DNA of 63,512 nucleotides from Brevundimonas sp. Lineage in GTDB: Bacteria > Pseudomonadota > Alphaproteobacteria > Caulobacterales > Caulobacteraceae. The notes beneath the pieces were generated by a model. The model made no database searches. It saw only the letters and a program-made list of their open reading frames with translations, and was not told the origin of the DNA. The position numbers and the translations under genes are program-made. Location of the stretch: assembly GCF_003248455.1 (NCBI RefSeq), contig NZ_QFNM01000023.1:1-63512 (forward strand), in the 5' to 3' direction. Each line of letters starts with the position of its first letter. The stretch's first letter is position 1. Below, piece by piece: positions 6,226-14,530 of the stretch.

Positions 6226-7053
6226 TCACGGGCCCCGCCACGCCGTGGTCGTCAGGTGATGCAGGGCCGCCGCGCTGGTGGCGGCGACATTCAGCGAATC
6301 GAAGCCCCCGGCCATCTCTATGCCGATCGGCCGGCAGCGAGCGATCGTTTCCGCCGGCAGGCCCGGCCCCTCCGACCCCAGCATGATCGCGACCGGACCC
6401 TCGCGGCGATAGTCCGCCAGCCTTGCATCCGCCGAGGGGGTCAGCGCCAGCACCTCGACCCCCGCCCCGGCCAGAGCATCCAGAAGGGCGGACGACCCGG
6501 CGACCGCGAACGGCGTGCGCAGCACCGCCCCGACCGAGACGCGGATGGCCTTGCGATAAAAGGGATCGCAGCAGGTCGAATCCAGCAGCACCGCCCTGGC
6601 CCCGAACGCGGCGGCGTTGCGGAACAGGCCGCCCATGTTGTCGTGATTGCCGATGCCGATGGCGACGACGAACACATCGTCCGGCGAGACCTGCGCCAAC
6701 AGGCTTTCCAACGGCGGCGGCGCGGGCTTTTCGCCCAGGGCCAGCACGCCCCGATGCAGTTCGAACCCGGCGATCCGATCCAGAACCGCCTGGCCCGCGG
6801 CATAGACGGGCGTGCCCGCCGGCAAGCGCTCGATCACGTCGCCCAGCGCCGCCACACGCTTGTCCGCCAGCAGCAGCGACAGGGGCCGCGCCCGCGCGGC
6901 GTCGGAGGCGAGCACCCGCACCACCACCTCCCCTTCGGCGATGAACAGGCCCTGACGCCCCGTCAGATCGCGCTCGCGAATGTCGCGATAGGCGGCGACG
7001 CGCGGGTCCTCGGGATCCTGGATAATTATCGGCAAGATGACTTTATTTCCCAT
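6226..7053 (-). CDS. SPOUT-class (TrmH/SpoU) RNA 2'-O-methyltransferase
   Basis: This 275-residue protein transfers methyl from SAM to a ribose 2'-OH of tRNA or rRNA. The three SpoU motifs are clear: motif 1 NHDNMGGLFRNAAAFG (about residues 137-152), motif 2 MLGSEGPGLP (about 223-232) and motif 3 DSLNVAATSAAALHHL (about 250-265), which build the knotted SAM site. The first 100 residues form the substrate-binding domain (LFIAEGEVVVRVL). The exact RNA target cannot be told. It is monocistronic, convergent with the prophage end and divergent from tRNA-Asn. The start at 7053 lies within the -35 region proposed for the tRNA, so the promoters are packed back to back. Confidence 0.85.
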   Translation of the reverse strand: MGNKVILPIIIQDPEDPRVAAYRDIRERDLTGRQGLFIAEGEVVVRVLASDAARARPLSLLLADKRVAALGDVIERLPAGTPVYAAGQAVLDRIAGFELHRGVLALGEKPAPPPLESLLAQVSPDDVFVVAIGIGNHDNMGGLFRNAAAFGARAVLLDSTCCDPFYRKAIRVSVGAVLRTPFAVAGSSALLDALAGAGVEVLALTPSADARLADYRREGPVAIMLGSEGPGLPAETIARCRPIGIEMAGGFDSLNVAATSAAALHHLTTTAWRGP

Positions 7054-7082
7054 TGCAAGATCGGAACCCCCGCTGCTATAGG
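7053..7082 (+). promoter_or_regulatory. Sigma-70-like promoter of tRNA-Asn
   Basis: TTGCAA (7053-7058) and TATAGG (7077-7082) are separated by 18 bases and placed 20 bases upstream of the tRNA 5' end. The match is moderate and the position is right for a tRNA promoter. Confidence 0.45.
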
Positions 7083-7102
7083 CCCGCCTCCCGAGCAGAT
7101 GT

Positions 7103-7177
7103 TCCGCAGTAGCTCAGTGGTAGAGCAGCCGACTGTTAATCGGCTGGTCGTAGGTTCGAATCCTACCTGCGGAGCCA
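7103..7177 (+). tRNA. tRNA-Asn (anticodon GTT)
   Basis: A full cloverleaf can be drawn: acceptor TCCGCAG/CTGCGGA, D arm with AGCTCAGTGGTAGAGCA, anticodon stem GCCGA/TCGGC with loop CTGTTAA (anticodon GTT), T arm TAGG-TTCGAAT-CCTA, discriminator G and encoded CCA at 7175-7177. It decodes AAC and AAU. No other tRNA gene is intact in the window. Confidence 0.95.
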
Positions 7178-7494
7178 TCTCGGTCTTGTCGTCGGTGGCT
7201 ATCAGCAGGCGCACGCGGGCTGCACGGCTTGAGCGGAGATCGAGGCGACGCGGTGTCGCTGATCTGGATGCCCTGATCGCAAATTTCGACAAGCAAATCG
7301 CGGCTGCGCCTGGCAAGGCATCCAAGCGGCTGCACAGGTTCAGATGAATTTCGACAATCGCGCGCCGGCCAGGCTCAATCTCGGCGTTGTTCGCCTACGT
7401 CATAGCCAAGCGAAACGACGCGCCCCCTATGTTCAAGGGCGACGACTTCAGCCGCACCGATCTCGCGACCGTCTCGCCTGTCTGACTGGGCCGA
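7178..7494. other. Intergenic region without a supported gene
   Basis: This stretch between tRNA-Asn and the 3' end of dksA has only short frames on either strand. A plus-strand frame ending at 7347 has a protein-like last 28 residues (DLDALIANFDKQIAAAPGKA) but no start of its own other than readthrough of the tRNA, so it may be a gene remnant. I see no hairpin, repeat or promoter worth calling. Confidence 0.4.
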
Positions 7495-7929
7495 TCAGTC
7501 GTCGCGGTGAACACGCTCGCGGCGCTCGTGGCGCTCCTGGGCTTCGACCGACAGGGTGGCGGTCGGACGGGCTTCCAGGCGTCCCAGGCCGATGGGTTCG
7601 CCCGTATCCTCGCAATAGCCGTAGGTGCCGTCCTCGATCCGACGCAAGGCGTCGTCGATCTTGGAGATCAGCTTGCGCTGGCGATCGCGCGTGCGCAGTT
7701 CCAGCGCGCGGTCGGATTCGGACGAGGCCCGGTCCACCAGATCGGGGTGGTTCTCGGTCTCGGCCTTCAGATTGACCACCGTGCCCTTGGACTCGCGGAG
7801 GATGTCCTCTTTCCAGTCCAGCAGCTTCTTCTTGAAATAGGCCTGCTGCCGTTCGTTCATGAACGGCTCGTCGTCGGACGGGCGATATGGGCCTGATTCG
7901 TCGGTCACAACGGACGCCAAAGCGTTCAT
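7495..7929 (-). CDS. dksA: RNA polymerase-binding transcription factor DksA, zinc-free type
   Basis: DksA binds the secondary channel of RNA polymerase and works with ppGpp in stringent control. The start at 7929 gives the usual length of about 144 residues. The coiled coil runs from about residue 35 to 110 (LLDWKEDILRESKGTVV, LELRTRDRQRKLISKIDDAL), with acidic tip residues. The globular end reads YGYCEDTGEPIGLGRLEARPTATLS: canonical DksA has CxxC here and a second CxxC after it, but only the first Cys remains (CEDT, then LSVEAQ). So it lacks the four-Cys zinc site, a variant I know from alphaproteobacteria. It lies downstream of fliX on the same strand. Confidence 0.9.
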   Translation of the reverse strand: MNALASVVTDESGPYRPSDDEPFMNERQQAYFKKKLLDWKEDILRESKGTVVNLKAETENHPDLVDRASSESDRALELRTRDRQRKLISKIDDALRRIEDGTYGYCEDTGEPIGLGRLEARPTATLSVEAQERHERRERVHRDD

Positions 7930-8048
7930 CGATCTCACGCTCTCTAACACGCCCCCCTGTGGCGCAGAAGGCCGTATAGTCAGCCTGACGAGTCGCGGCA
8001 ACGCGGTTCTCGATTCCGTGATGCAAATGGGGCCGGCAGACGGACAAA

Positions 8049-8062
8049 GTGACATTTGTCAC
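8049..8062. promoter_or_regulatory. Palindrome between fliX and dksA
   Basis: GTGACA-TT-TGTCAC is a 6-base-arm palindrome about 120 bases upstream of the dksA start and about 40 bases beyond the fliX stop. It could be an operator for dksA; no known factor is assigned. Confidence 0.35.
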
Positions 8063-8101
8063 TCACCTCACAAGCTTAGCCGCTTGACATCCGTGGGTTT
8101 T

Positions 8102-8533
8102 TCAGCCTCGGCCGGCGGGGCGGCGCATTTCCGCCTTGGCCAGTTCGACCGAGGCGCGCAGGTCGATCTGGTCCAGCACGGCGTTCAGCCCCGTATCGCC
8201 GTCGTCCGCCCGCTCCTCGCGAAGACTGCGCGCCAGTCGGTCCAGCAAGGCCTCATCCGCCTCGCCGCCCAGCAGCGCCAGTTTCAGTTCGTCCAATCGA
8301 TCCAGCAGCCCGCCGCCCCTGCGGATGGCGCGCCGGCGCCGCTCCAGCGGCCCTTCCACGCCCTGCAGCGCCATAAGGGCCGATACATCCGACACGCCGC
8401 CCGTCGCGGCGCTGGCGGTCGCGGCGGCGGGCGCGGCGGCGGCGGGGGCCTGGCCCAGCGAAAAGCCGCTGGCGGATCGCGCCGTGCGCGTGCTGGTCGG
8501 CGTGCTGACGCCGTTTGGCCCGACAACCTTCAT
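8102..8533 (-). CDS. fliX: Flagellar assembly regulator FliX
   Basis: In Caulobacter FliX couples completion of early basal-body parts to FlbD and sigma-54 transcription. The start at 8533 gives 143 residues beginning MKVVGPNGVS, as in known FliX proteins; an ATG nine codons upstream is less likely. The N-terminal third is low complexity (Ala/Pro-rich), and the C-terminal half is helical (LLDRLDELKLALLGGEADE, DQIDLRASVELAKAEMRRP). The gene is divergent from flgI, which is its standard neighbour in Caulobacterales and is strong support for the call. Confidence 0.85.
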   Translation of the reverse strand: MKVVGPNGVSTPTSTRTARSASGFSLGQAPAAAAPAAATASAATGGVSDVSALMALQGVEGPLERRRRAIRRGGGLLDRLDELKLALLGGEADEALLDRLARSLREERADDGDTGLNAVLDQIDLRASVELAKAEMRRPAGRG

Positions 8534-8583
8534 GCCCAGGTGCTCCGCATCATGGGCCATGGATGACGGGCGGCGATGACTGT

Positions 8584-8658
8584 TTGGTTAACGCCCCGGC
8601 AAATCCTGCCGCATCCGCCCCACGTGAGAGCCGATTGGCGTTGAATTTTCTTGGTTAA
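8584..8658 (-). promoter_or_regulatory. Two CtrA-type half sites between fliX and flgI
   Basis: TTAACCAA (minus strand) occurs at 8584-8591 and 8651-8658, each one base off the CtrA half-site TTAACCAT. Both are upstream of fliX, a gene known to be CtrA-controlled in Caulobacter. No complete TTAA-N7-TTAA box is present. Confidence 0.35.
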
Positions 8659-8663
8659 TCGTG

Positions 8664-8679
8664 CGGCATGATCCTGGCA
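8664..8679 (+). promoter_or_regulatory. Candidate sigma-54 promoter of flgI
   Basis: CGGCATGATCCTGGCA has GG (8665-8666) and GC (8677-8678) exactly ten bases apart, as needed for -24/-12. The -12 element is TGGC rather than TTGC, so the match is imperfect. A start near 8690 would fit the flgI ATG at 8715. Confidence 0.4.
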
Positions 8680-8714
8680 TGGCGTTGACGTAAAGCTGCG
8701 TGGACGTTCGACCG

Positions 8715-9836
8715 ATGCAAAATCTGCTTGCCCGCCTTGCCGCCTGCGCCGTCGCCGCCCTGACGGCCTCGGCCGGCCCGACGCTGGCCCAGGCCCAGAT
8801 GCAGTCGCGCATCAAGGACATCGCGGCCGTCGAGGGCGTGCGCGGCAACCAGCTGGTCGGCTACGGCATGGTCATGGGGCTGAACGGCACGGGCGACTCC
8901 TTGCGCAACTGCCCTTTCACCCGCCAGTCGCTGGAAGGCATGACCGAGCGGCTGGGCGTCAATATCCGCGGCTCCAACGCCAACACCAAGAACATGGCCG
9001 CCGTCATGGTGACGGCCGATCTGCCCGCCTTCGCCACGCCGGGTTCGCGCATCGACGTCTCCGTCGCCTCAATGTGCGACGCCAAGAGCCTGTTGGGCGG
9101 ATCGCTGGTCGTGACCAGCCTGCAAGGGGCCGACGGCCAGGTCTATGCGGTGGCGCAAGGGTCGGTGCAGACCGGCGCGGTGTCGGCGTCCGGCGGATCG
9201 GGCTCTTCGGTGACGCGCGGCGTTCCGACCGCCGGCCGCATCGCCTCGGGCGCCCTGGTCGAGCGCGAGACCGGTTTCCAGATGGCGAACATGAACGAGG
9301 TTCGCCTGAACCTGCGCAACCCGGACTTCACCACCGCCCAGCGCGTCGCGGCCGTGGTCAACGCCGCCTATCCGGGTGCGGCCCTGGCCGAGAACGGCAC
9401 GGTGGTCGCCCTGCGCGCCCCAGCCCAGCTGGGCATGGCGGGCTTCATCAGCCGGATCGAAAACCTGCCGGTCAGCGTGGATACGCCGGCCAAGGTCATC
9501 ATCGACGAGGTGAACGGCGTCATCGTCATGGGCGATGCGGTGCGCATCTCGCGCGTCGCCATCGCCCAGGGCAATCTGACCATATCGGTGGACGAGCAGC
9601 CCATCGTCAGCCAGCCCGCGCCCTTCAGCCAGGGCCAGACCGCCATCGTCCCCTCCAGCCAGGTCAATGTCGAAGAGGACCTGGGCACCCAGATGCGCCT
9701 GGTCGGCGGCGGCGCCAATCTGTCGACCCTGGTCAACGGCCTGAACGCCCTGGGGGTCAGCCCGCGCGACATGATCAGCATCCTGCAGGCCATCAAGGCC
9801 GCCGGCGCCCTTCAGGCCGACATCGAGGTGATGTGA
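8715..9836 (+). CDS. flgI: Flagellar P-ring protein FlgI
   Basis: FlgI forms the periplasmic P ring around the flagellar rod. The 373-residue protein has a Sec signal (about residues 1-28, LAACAVAALTASAGPTLAQA) and the family start SRIKDIAAVEGVRGNQLVGYGMV. Conserved blocks include LNGTGDS, NTKNMAAVMVTADLPAF, GSRIDVSVAS and the C-terminal LVNGLNALGVSPRDMISILQAIKAAGALQADIEVM. Start 8715 is preferred to GTG 8700 because the signal peptide then has a normal length. It begins an operon with cheL and flbY. Confidence 0.95.
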   Translation: MQNLLARLAACAVAALTASAGPTLAQAQMQSRIKDIAAVEGVRGNQLVGYGMVMGLNGTGDSLRNCPFTRQSLEGMTERLGVNIRGSNANTKNMAAVMVTADLPAFATPGSRIDVSVASMCDAKSLLGGSLVVTSLQGADGQVYAVAQGSVQTGAVSASGGSGSSVTRGVPTAGRIASGALVERETGFQMANMNEVRLNLRNPDFTTAQRVAAVVNAAYPGAALAENGTVVALRAPAQLGMAGFISRIENLPVSVDTPAKVIIDEVNGVIVMGDAVRISRVAIAQGNLTISVDEQPIVSQPAPFSQGQTAIVPSSQVNVEEDLGTQMRLVGGGANLSTLVNGLNALGVSPRDMISILQAIKAAGALQADIEVM

Positions 9837-9838
9837 GC

Positions 9839-10141
9839 ATGAGCGACTTGACCGTCTCCGCCGACCTGCTGCGCCCCGCCGCCGCCGCGCCCACGCCCGC
9901 CAATCGCGACAAGATCAGGGAAACCGCCCAGGCCTTCGAGGCCACCTTCATCTCCCAGATGCTGAAGCCCATGTTCGACGGCCTGTCGACCGACGGCCTG
10001 TTCGGCGGCGGTCAGGCCGAAGCGACCTGGCGCAGCTTCATGCTGGACGAGATGGCCAAGACCACGGTGAAAGCCGGCGGCATCGGCCTGAGCGGCCCGG
10101 TCATGTCGGAAATGCTGAAGATGCAGGAAGGACGCCCATGA
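9839..10141 (+). CDS. cheL: Rod-binding protein, FlgJ N-terminal type (CheL)
   Basis: This 100-residue protein is the rod-capping domain without the muramidase found in enterobacterial FlgJ. Motifs are AQAFEATFISQMLKPMFDGL (about residues 28-47) and the end GGIGLSGPVMSEML. It starts two bases after the flgI stop and overlaps flbY by ATGA, so all three are one operon. In Caulobacter the same order (flgI-cheL-flbY) is known. It would act in the periplasm during rod assembly. Confidence 0.85.
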   Translation: MSDLTVSADLLRPAAAAPTPANRDKIRETAQAFEATFISQMLKPMFDGLSTDGLFGGGQAEATWRSFMLDEMAKTTVKAGGIGLSGPVMSEMLKMQEGRP

Positions 10142-10575
10142 CCGACCATGAGCTGTCGCAGGCGCGTGTGCGCCAGTTGATCGTCCTGACCCGCCGCCTG
10201 ACCGAGCGCCTGTCCGCCGAGACCCAGGCCTTCGCCGACCGCCGCCCCCAGGATGTCGCCGCTGGCCTGGCCGAAACGCAGGAGATGGCCAACCTCTATC
10301 GGCGCGACACCGCCCATGTGAAGGCCAACCCCGCCCTGCTGCGCGGCGCACCGCCGGAGGACAGGAAGGCGCTGACCGAGGCCACACGCGCCTTCGACGC
10401 GGTGCTGAGCGCCCACGCCCGCGCCGTCGACGCGGCCCGCCAGATCTCCGAAGGCCTTGTGCGCGCCATCGCCGCAGAGGTCACGGCCGCCCGCACTCCG
10501 GCCAGCGCCTACGCCGCCGACGGACGCGCGGCCCAGGGCGACGGTCGGGCCGTGGCCTTCAATCGGACCGCCTGA
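10138..10575 (+). CDS. flbY: Flagellar protein FlbY, FlgN-like helical protein
   Basis: The 145-residue product is almost entirely helical (RQLIVLTRRLTERLSAETQ, LAETQEMANLYRRDTAHVK), resembling flagellar export chaperones of the FlgN kind. It overlaps cheL by ATGA. The symbol is assigned from the flgI-cheL-flbY order known in Caulobacter rather than from a distinctive motif. The last 30 residues are low complexity. Likely cytoplasmic. Confidence 0.7.
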   Translation: MTDHELSQARVRQLIVLTRRLTERLSAETQAFADRRPQDVAAGLAETQEMANLYRRDTAHVKANPALLRGAPPEDRKALTEATRAFDAVLSAHARAVDAARQISEGLVRAIAAEVTAARTPASAYAADGRAAQGDGRAVAFNRTA

Positions 10576-10631
10576 CGGCCGACTGTCCGCCATTGCCGAT
10601 TTTTTAAGCGCGGCCGTGCCAGGGTGGCGCC

Positions 10632-12209
10632 ATGACGCTGACCACTCGTCTTCTTGGCCTGGCCTTCGCATCCGCCGACACCCTGGTCGAGGTGGATCCC
10701 GGAGGCACGGTGTCCTTCGCCATCGGCGCGGGCGCCGTGGCGGGCGAAGATGCGGGCGCGACCTGGACGGGCCGGTCCCTGGCCGACCTGCTCCACGACG
10801 GATCGGCCACCCTGGCGGCCCTGAAGGCCGTGAAGCCGGGCGTTCGCATCCCGGCCGCATCCATCCTGGTGAAGGTCGGGCCGGACCGCGTGCGGCGCGC
10901 GGCCTTTCGCGCCTTCGTCCTGCCGCAGATGGCCCCGGCCGTGTCCTGCGCCATATCCTACGAAGGTCCGGCCTTCGCCCTGGCCGATCTTGAAACCCGT
11001 CCCCTGGTGCAGGCGGACGCCTTCCTGGCCGATGCGGGCCGCGTCCTGGACGCCAACGCCGACCTGGCCCTGTCCTTCCTGGACATCAAGGGGCTGGACG
11101 ACGTCGGCGGCAACGTCGCGGACCGCCTGAACCGCCGTATCGAGGCCACCCTGCAATCGGCGGCGGTCCCCGGATCGAGCGCCGCCCAGTTGACCGGCGA
11201 CCGCTTCGCCCTGCTCCGTCCCGCCAACGACCGCCGCGACATCGCCGCGGAAATCATGGAGGCCGGCCGCGCCGAGGGCCTGTCCTTGGGCGCCGAGGCG
11301 TTCAGCTCGCCCGTACCGCCCGGCTCGGATTCGCTGTGCGTGCTGCGCGCCATGCGGTTCGCCATCGAGGGCTGTCTGAAAGGCGACGGCTTGGCCAACC
11401 CCCAGATCGCGTTTGCGGATTCCCTGAAACGCACCTTCCGCGACGCCGAGACCTTCCGCAGCGTGGTCAAGTCGCGCGAGTTCCAGGTCCATTACCAGCC
11501 CATCGTCCATCTCGGGTCCCGCGCCGTCCATCATTTCGAGGCCCTGGCCCGGTTCAACCCCAACACCGGCCCCGCCGACGCCATCCGTATGGCCGAAGAG
11601 TTGGAGCTGATCGAATCCTTCGACCTGGCCGTGGCGGAGAAGGTGCTGAAACGAATGCGCCAGCCTGGCGCCGGCCTGCTGAAGATGGCGATCAACGTCT
11701 CGGGCGCCTCGCTGGGCGACGACGCCTATGTCGAACAGTTGCTTCGCATGACGGCCGGGGCGCCGGAGGAACGCCGCCGCCTGATCGTCGAAGTCACCGA
11801 GACCTCGGCCGTCGCGGACATCGAGGCGGCCAATCGCCGGCTTTCGGCCCTGCGCGAGGCGGGCATCAAGGTCTGCATCGACGATTTCGGCGCCGGGGCC
11901 GCCGCCTTCGACTATCTGCGGAAGCTGGCCGTGGACGCGGTCAAGGTCGACGGCGCCATCGTGCGCGACATCCTGACCGAGGAGCGGTCGAAGACCCTGT
12001 TGCACAGCATCGTGGAGATGTGCCGCTCGATGAAGCTCGAAACCATCGGCGAGATGATCGAGACCGAGGCGGTCGCCGCCGAACTGAAGTCGGCCGGCGT
12101 CGATTACGGCCAAGGCTGGCTGTTCGGTCGCGCCGAGGCCGAGCCGCGCGTCCAACTGTCCGCCCCGCCCGCCGCCCGCCGCCGCGGCACGGTCGAAGCC
12201 TGGGGCTGA
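10632..12209 (+). CDS. EAL-domain cyclic di-GMP phosphodiesterase
   Basis: The 525-residue protein has an N-terminal part (1-130) of PAS-like character, a middle region (about 130-230, a possible degenerate GGDEF: DLALSFLDIKGLDDVGG), and a C-terminal EAL domain (about 275-515). Catalytic signatures are present: FEALARF near 303, INVSG near 357, VEVTET near 392, CIDDFGAGAAAF near 415-426, VKVDG near 438, ETIGEMIE near 472 and GQGWLFG near 495. It should hydrolyse c-di-GMP. There is no membrane segment. It lies 56 bases after flbY in the flagellar block, which suggests a role in motility or surface switching. Confidence 0.85.
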   Translation: MTLTTRLLGLAFASADTLVEVDPGGTVSFAIGAGAVAGEDAGATWTGRSLADLLHDGSATLAALKAVKPGVRIPAASILVKVGPDRVRRAAFRAFVLPQMAPAVSCAISYEGPAFALADLETRPLVQADAFLADAGRVLDANADLALSFLDIKGLDDVGGNVADRLNRRIEATLQSAAVPGSSAAQLTGDRFALLRPANDRRDIAAEIMEAGRAEGLSLGAEAFSSPVPPGSDSLCVLRAMRFAIEGCLKGDGLANPQIAFADSLKRTFRDAETFRSVVKSREFQVHYQPIVHLGSRAVHHFEALARFNPNTGPADAIRMAEELELIESFDLAVAEKVLKRMRQPGAGLLKMAINVSGASLGDDAYVEQLLRMTAGAPEERRRLIVEVTETSAVADIEAANRRLSALREAGIKVCIDDFGAGAAAFDYLRKLAVDAVKVDGAIVRDILTEERSKTLLHSIVEMCRSMKLETIGEMIETEAVAAELKSAGVDYGQGWLFGRAEAEPRVQLSAPPAARRRGTVEAWG

Positions 12210-12218
12210 GGCGCAGAT

Positions 12219-13829
12219 TTAGAGTCCGACCGTCCGGTCGATGTTAAGCGCCGCCAGAAAATCGGCGTCGTGGCTGACCACCAGCATCGCCCCGTCATAG
12301 GCGTTGAGCGCGTCCTCGACGGCTGCGACGGCGTCCAGGTCCAGATGATTGGTCGGCTCGTCCAGCACCAGAAGCTGCGGCGGCGTATCGCCCGTCAGAA
12401 CGCAGGCCAGCGCCGCTCTCAACCGCTCTCCGCCCGACAGGTCGCCCACGCGGCGATGCGCGGCCGTGTTGCGGAACAGAAAGCGCGCCAGGGCGGCATG
12501 GGCGTCATTGTCCGACCCGCCGGGGTTCAGCCGCCGCCAGGCCGCGATCAGCGTTTCGTCCGGTTTCAACAGCGCCGCTTCCTGGTCCAGCAGGGCCGCG
12601 CGCACCGGACGATCCACCCGCCCCTCGCCGGGCGGCAGGGCGCCGACCGCCAATCGCAGCAGGGTCGTCTTGCCCGCCCCGTTGGCGCCGGTCACGGCCA
12701 CCCGTTCCGGCCCGACCATCTTCAGGTCTATCGGCCCGACCACGCACCGCCCGTCCGGCGCGCGCCAGCTCGCGCCCTCCAGCGCCAGCACCGTACGCCC
12801 TTCCGCTAGGCCGGTCGGTGGCATGGGAATGGACAGGGCGCGGGTGCGCTCCACCCGCGACTGCGCCTCGGCCAGGGCGGATTGCGCCTGTTCCGTTTGC
12901 CGCTGGGCCAACAGGCGGTCGCGACCGCCGCTGTTCTCGGCCCGTTCGGCCCGACGTCCCAGCAGAATCTTGGGTTGATCGTTCCGGGCCGCCTGGCGAC
13001 GGCCGGCCGCGTCGCGTCGGGCCTTCGCCTCCGTTCGCCGTTGGGCTTCGGCGCCCACGCGGGCCAGGCCGCGTTCGGCCTCCGACAGGTCGCGCGCCGC
13101 CGCCGCACGCTCGGCCGCCTTGTACGCAACATAGGAATCATAGCCGCCGCCGTGGACCGTGACGCCCAGGCTCGACACATCCAGGATGCGGTTCATACGG
13201 CGCAGCAGGCTCCGGTCATGGCTGACGACCGCCACACCGCCAGGCCAGCGCCCGACCACCTCGGCCACCAGCGCCCTGGCTTGCGCATCCAGATGATTGG
13301 TCGGTTCGTCCAGCAACAGCAGGTCGGGTTGGGCCAACATCAGCGCCGCCAGTCGCAGCCGCGTCTGTTCTCCGCCGCTCAGCCCGCCGGTCGGACGATC
13401 CAGAGCGATCCCGTCCAGGCCGACATCGGCCAAAGCCTGCGCCAGCCGCGCCTCAAGGGTCCAGTCCGCCTCGGCCAGGTCTTCCTCGCTCCCTGCTCCG
13501 GCCAGCACGCGCACGATCATCGCCAGCGGGCCGCCGACGCCCAGGGTCTGGGCCACGGTCTCGCCGGGCACTGGATCATATCGCTGGCGCAACAGGCCGA
13601 CCGCGCCGGATCGCGTCGCGACGCCTTCGGCCGGCAAGGCCTCGCCCGCGATCAGGCGCAGCAGGGTGCTCTTGCCCGCGCCATTGCGGCCGACGACGCC
13701 GGTGCGCTCAGCCCCGAACGTCAGGTTCAGATTGTCGAAAAGGGTCGCGCCCTCAGACGTCCGTGCGGCGACCTTGTCGAGGGTCGCGAATACGGACGGG
13801 GACGCGCTTGGGCTGGGGCGCACGGGCAT
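12219..13829 (-). CDS. ABC-F family ATPase
   Basis: ABC-F proteins have two ATPase cassettes and no membrane domain, and most act on the ribosome. Cassette 1 has Walker A GRNGAGKST (about 48-56), signature LSGGEQ (about 150) and Walker B LLLLDEPTNHLD (about 170). The linker (about 235-320) is long, Arg/Ala-rich and coiled. Cassette 2 has GANGAGKTT, LSGGERLR and LLVLDEPTNHLDLD. The length of 536 is typical. The first 12 residues (MPVRPSPSASPS) are unusual, and the start could be a few codons later. It is convergent with the EAL gene, with only nine bases between the stops. Confidence 0.88.
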   Translation of the reverse strand: MPVRPSPSASPSVFATLDKVAARTSEGATLFDNLNLTFGAERTGVVGRNGAGKSTLLRLIAGEALPAEGVATRSGAVGLLRQRYDPVPGETVAQTLGVGGPLAMIVRVLAGAGSEEDLAEADWTLEARLAQALADVGLDGIALDRPTGGLSGGEQTRLRLAALMLAQPDLLLLDEPTNHLDAQARALVAEVVGRWPGGVAVVSHDRSLLRRMNRILDVSSLGVTVHGGGYDSYVAYKAAERAAAARDLSEAERGLARVGAEAQRRTEAKARRDAAGRRQAARNDQPKILLGRRAERAENSGGRDRLLAQRQTEQAQSALAEAQSRVERTRALSIPMPPTGLAEGRTVLALEGASWRAPDGRCVVGPIDLKMVGPERVAVTGANGAGKTTLLRLAVGALPPGEGRVDRPVRAALLDQEAALLKPDETLIAAWRRLNPGGSDNDAHAALARFLFRNTAAHRRVGDLSGGERLRAALACVLTGDTPPQLLVLDEPTNHLDLDAVAAVEDALNAYDGAMLVVSHDADFLAALNIDRTVGL

Positions 13830-13887
13830 GAACGATCACGAGCAGCATGGCGGACAGGGCGGAACCGGTTGCCAGTGCGATGATCAT
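13753..13887 (-). CDS. Candidate small membrane protein overlapping the ABC-F start (44 aa)
   Basis: A 45-codon frame begins with ATG 13887 and reads MIIALATGSALSAMLLVIVH, a clear membrane helix, followed by a basic tail (RAPQPKRVPVRIRDP). It overlaps the first 77 bases of the ABC-F gene in another frame. AAGG and GAAG lie just upstream. It has the same layout (short helix, then basic tail) as the ORF at 58045. It may be a leader-type peptide or simply chance. Confidence 0.3.
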   Translation of the reverse strand: MIIALATGSALSAMLLVIVHARAPQPKRVPVRIRDPRQGRRTDV

Positions 13888-14034
13888 GGTCTTCAGGCCT
13901 TCTGCAAAAACGCTTCAGAACACGGAGGATGGGTCCAGATCGGACGATGCGCAAGTCCGACGACGAACACGGCCGTGTGAGAGAGGGCGGAACGTCCAGT
14001 GGCGCGGCCCCGCGCGTCCCTCTATCTGACGGCC

Positions 14035-14529
14035 ATGTCCAGCCCCTTCCGCATCGACGATTCGGCCGAAGCCGACGCGCGCCGCGCGGCCGCCGTCCAG
14101 CGCCTGCGCGACGAAACCGGCATAGACGAGCCGATGATCGACGCCCTTGTGGAGGCCTTCTACGCGCGTGTCCGCGACGACCGGCTGATCGGCCCGATCT
14201 TCGCCGCCCGCATCGACGACTGGGGCCCGCATCTGGCGCAGATGAAGCTGTTCTGGTCGTCCGTCGCCCTGTCCACCGGCGTCTATCAGGGCCGGCCGAT
14301 GCCCAAGCACCTGCCCCTGCCCATCGACGCCCGCCACTTCGACCGTTGGCTGGAAATCTTCGTCGCGACCGCCAACGACCTCTGTCCGCCGGTTGCCTCC
14401 GCGCACTTCATCGAACGCGCCCGTCGTATCGCCGAAAGCCTGGAACTCGGCGTCGCCAACGCCAACAACGTCCTGCTGGCCAAGGGCGAACGCTACACCC
14501 GCCCCTTCGAAGGCTGGACGCCGGAATAG
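14035..14529 (+). CDS. Group III truncated hemoglobin
   Basis: This 164-residue heme protein belongs to the trHb3 family, which has been linked to oxygen or NO chemistry. Helix-pattern motifs are visible: LVEAFYARVRDDRLIGPIFA (about 36-55), DWGPHLAQMKLFWSSV (about 61-76) with the conserved Trp and Phe, and the proximal His region MPKHLPLPIDARHFDRWLEIF (split: MPKHLPLP, then ARHFDRW, about 88-106). The start at 14035 matches the usual length once the upstream ATG 13999 is excluded. It stands alone, divergent from the ABC-F gene and convergent with parE. Confidence 0.85.
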   Translation: MSSPFRIDDSAEADARRAAAVQRLRDETGIDEPMIDALVEAFYARVRDDRLIGPIFAARIDDWGPHLAQMKLFWSSVALSTGVYQGRPMPKHLPLPIDARHFDRWLEIFVATANDLCPPVASAHFIERARRIAESLELGVANANNVLLAKGERYTRPFEGWTPE

Positions 14530-14530
14530 A

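Noticed and set aside
8675..8690. Sigma-54 element at TGGCATGGCGTTGAC before flgI
   Set aside because: The spacing between -24 and -12 is one base short; the overlapping element at 8664-8679 has correct spacing.
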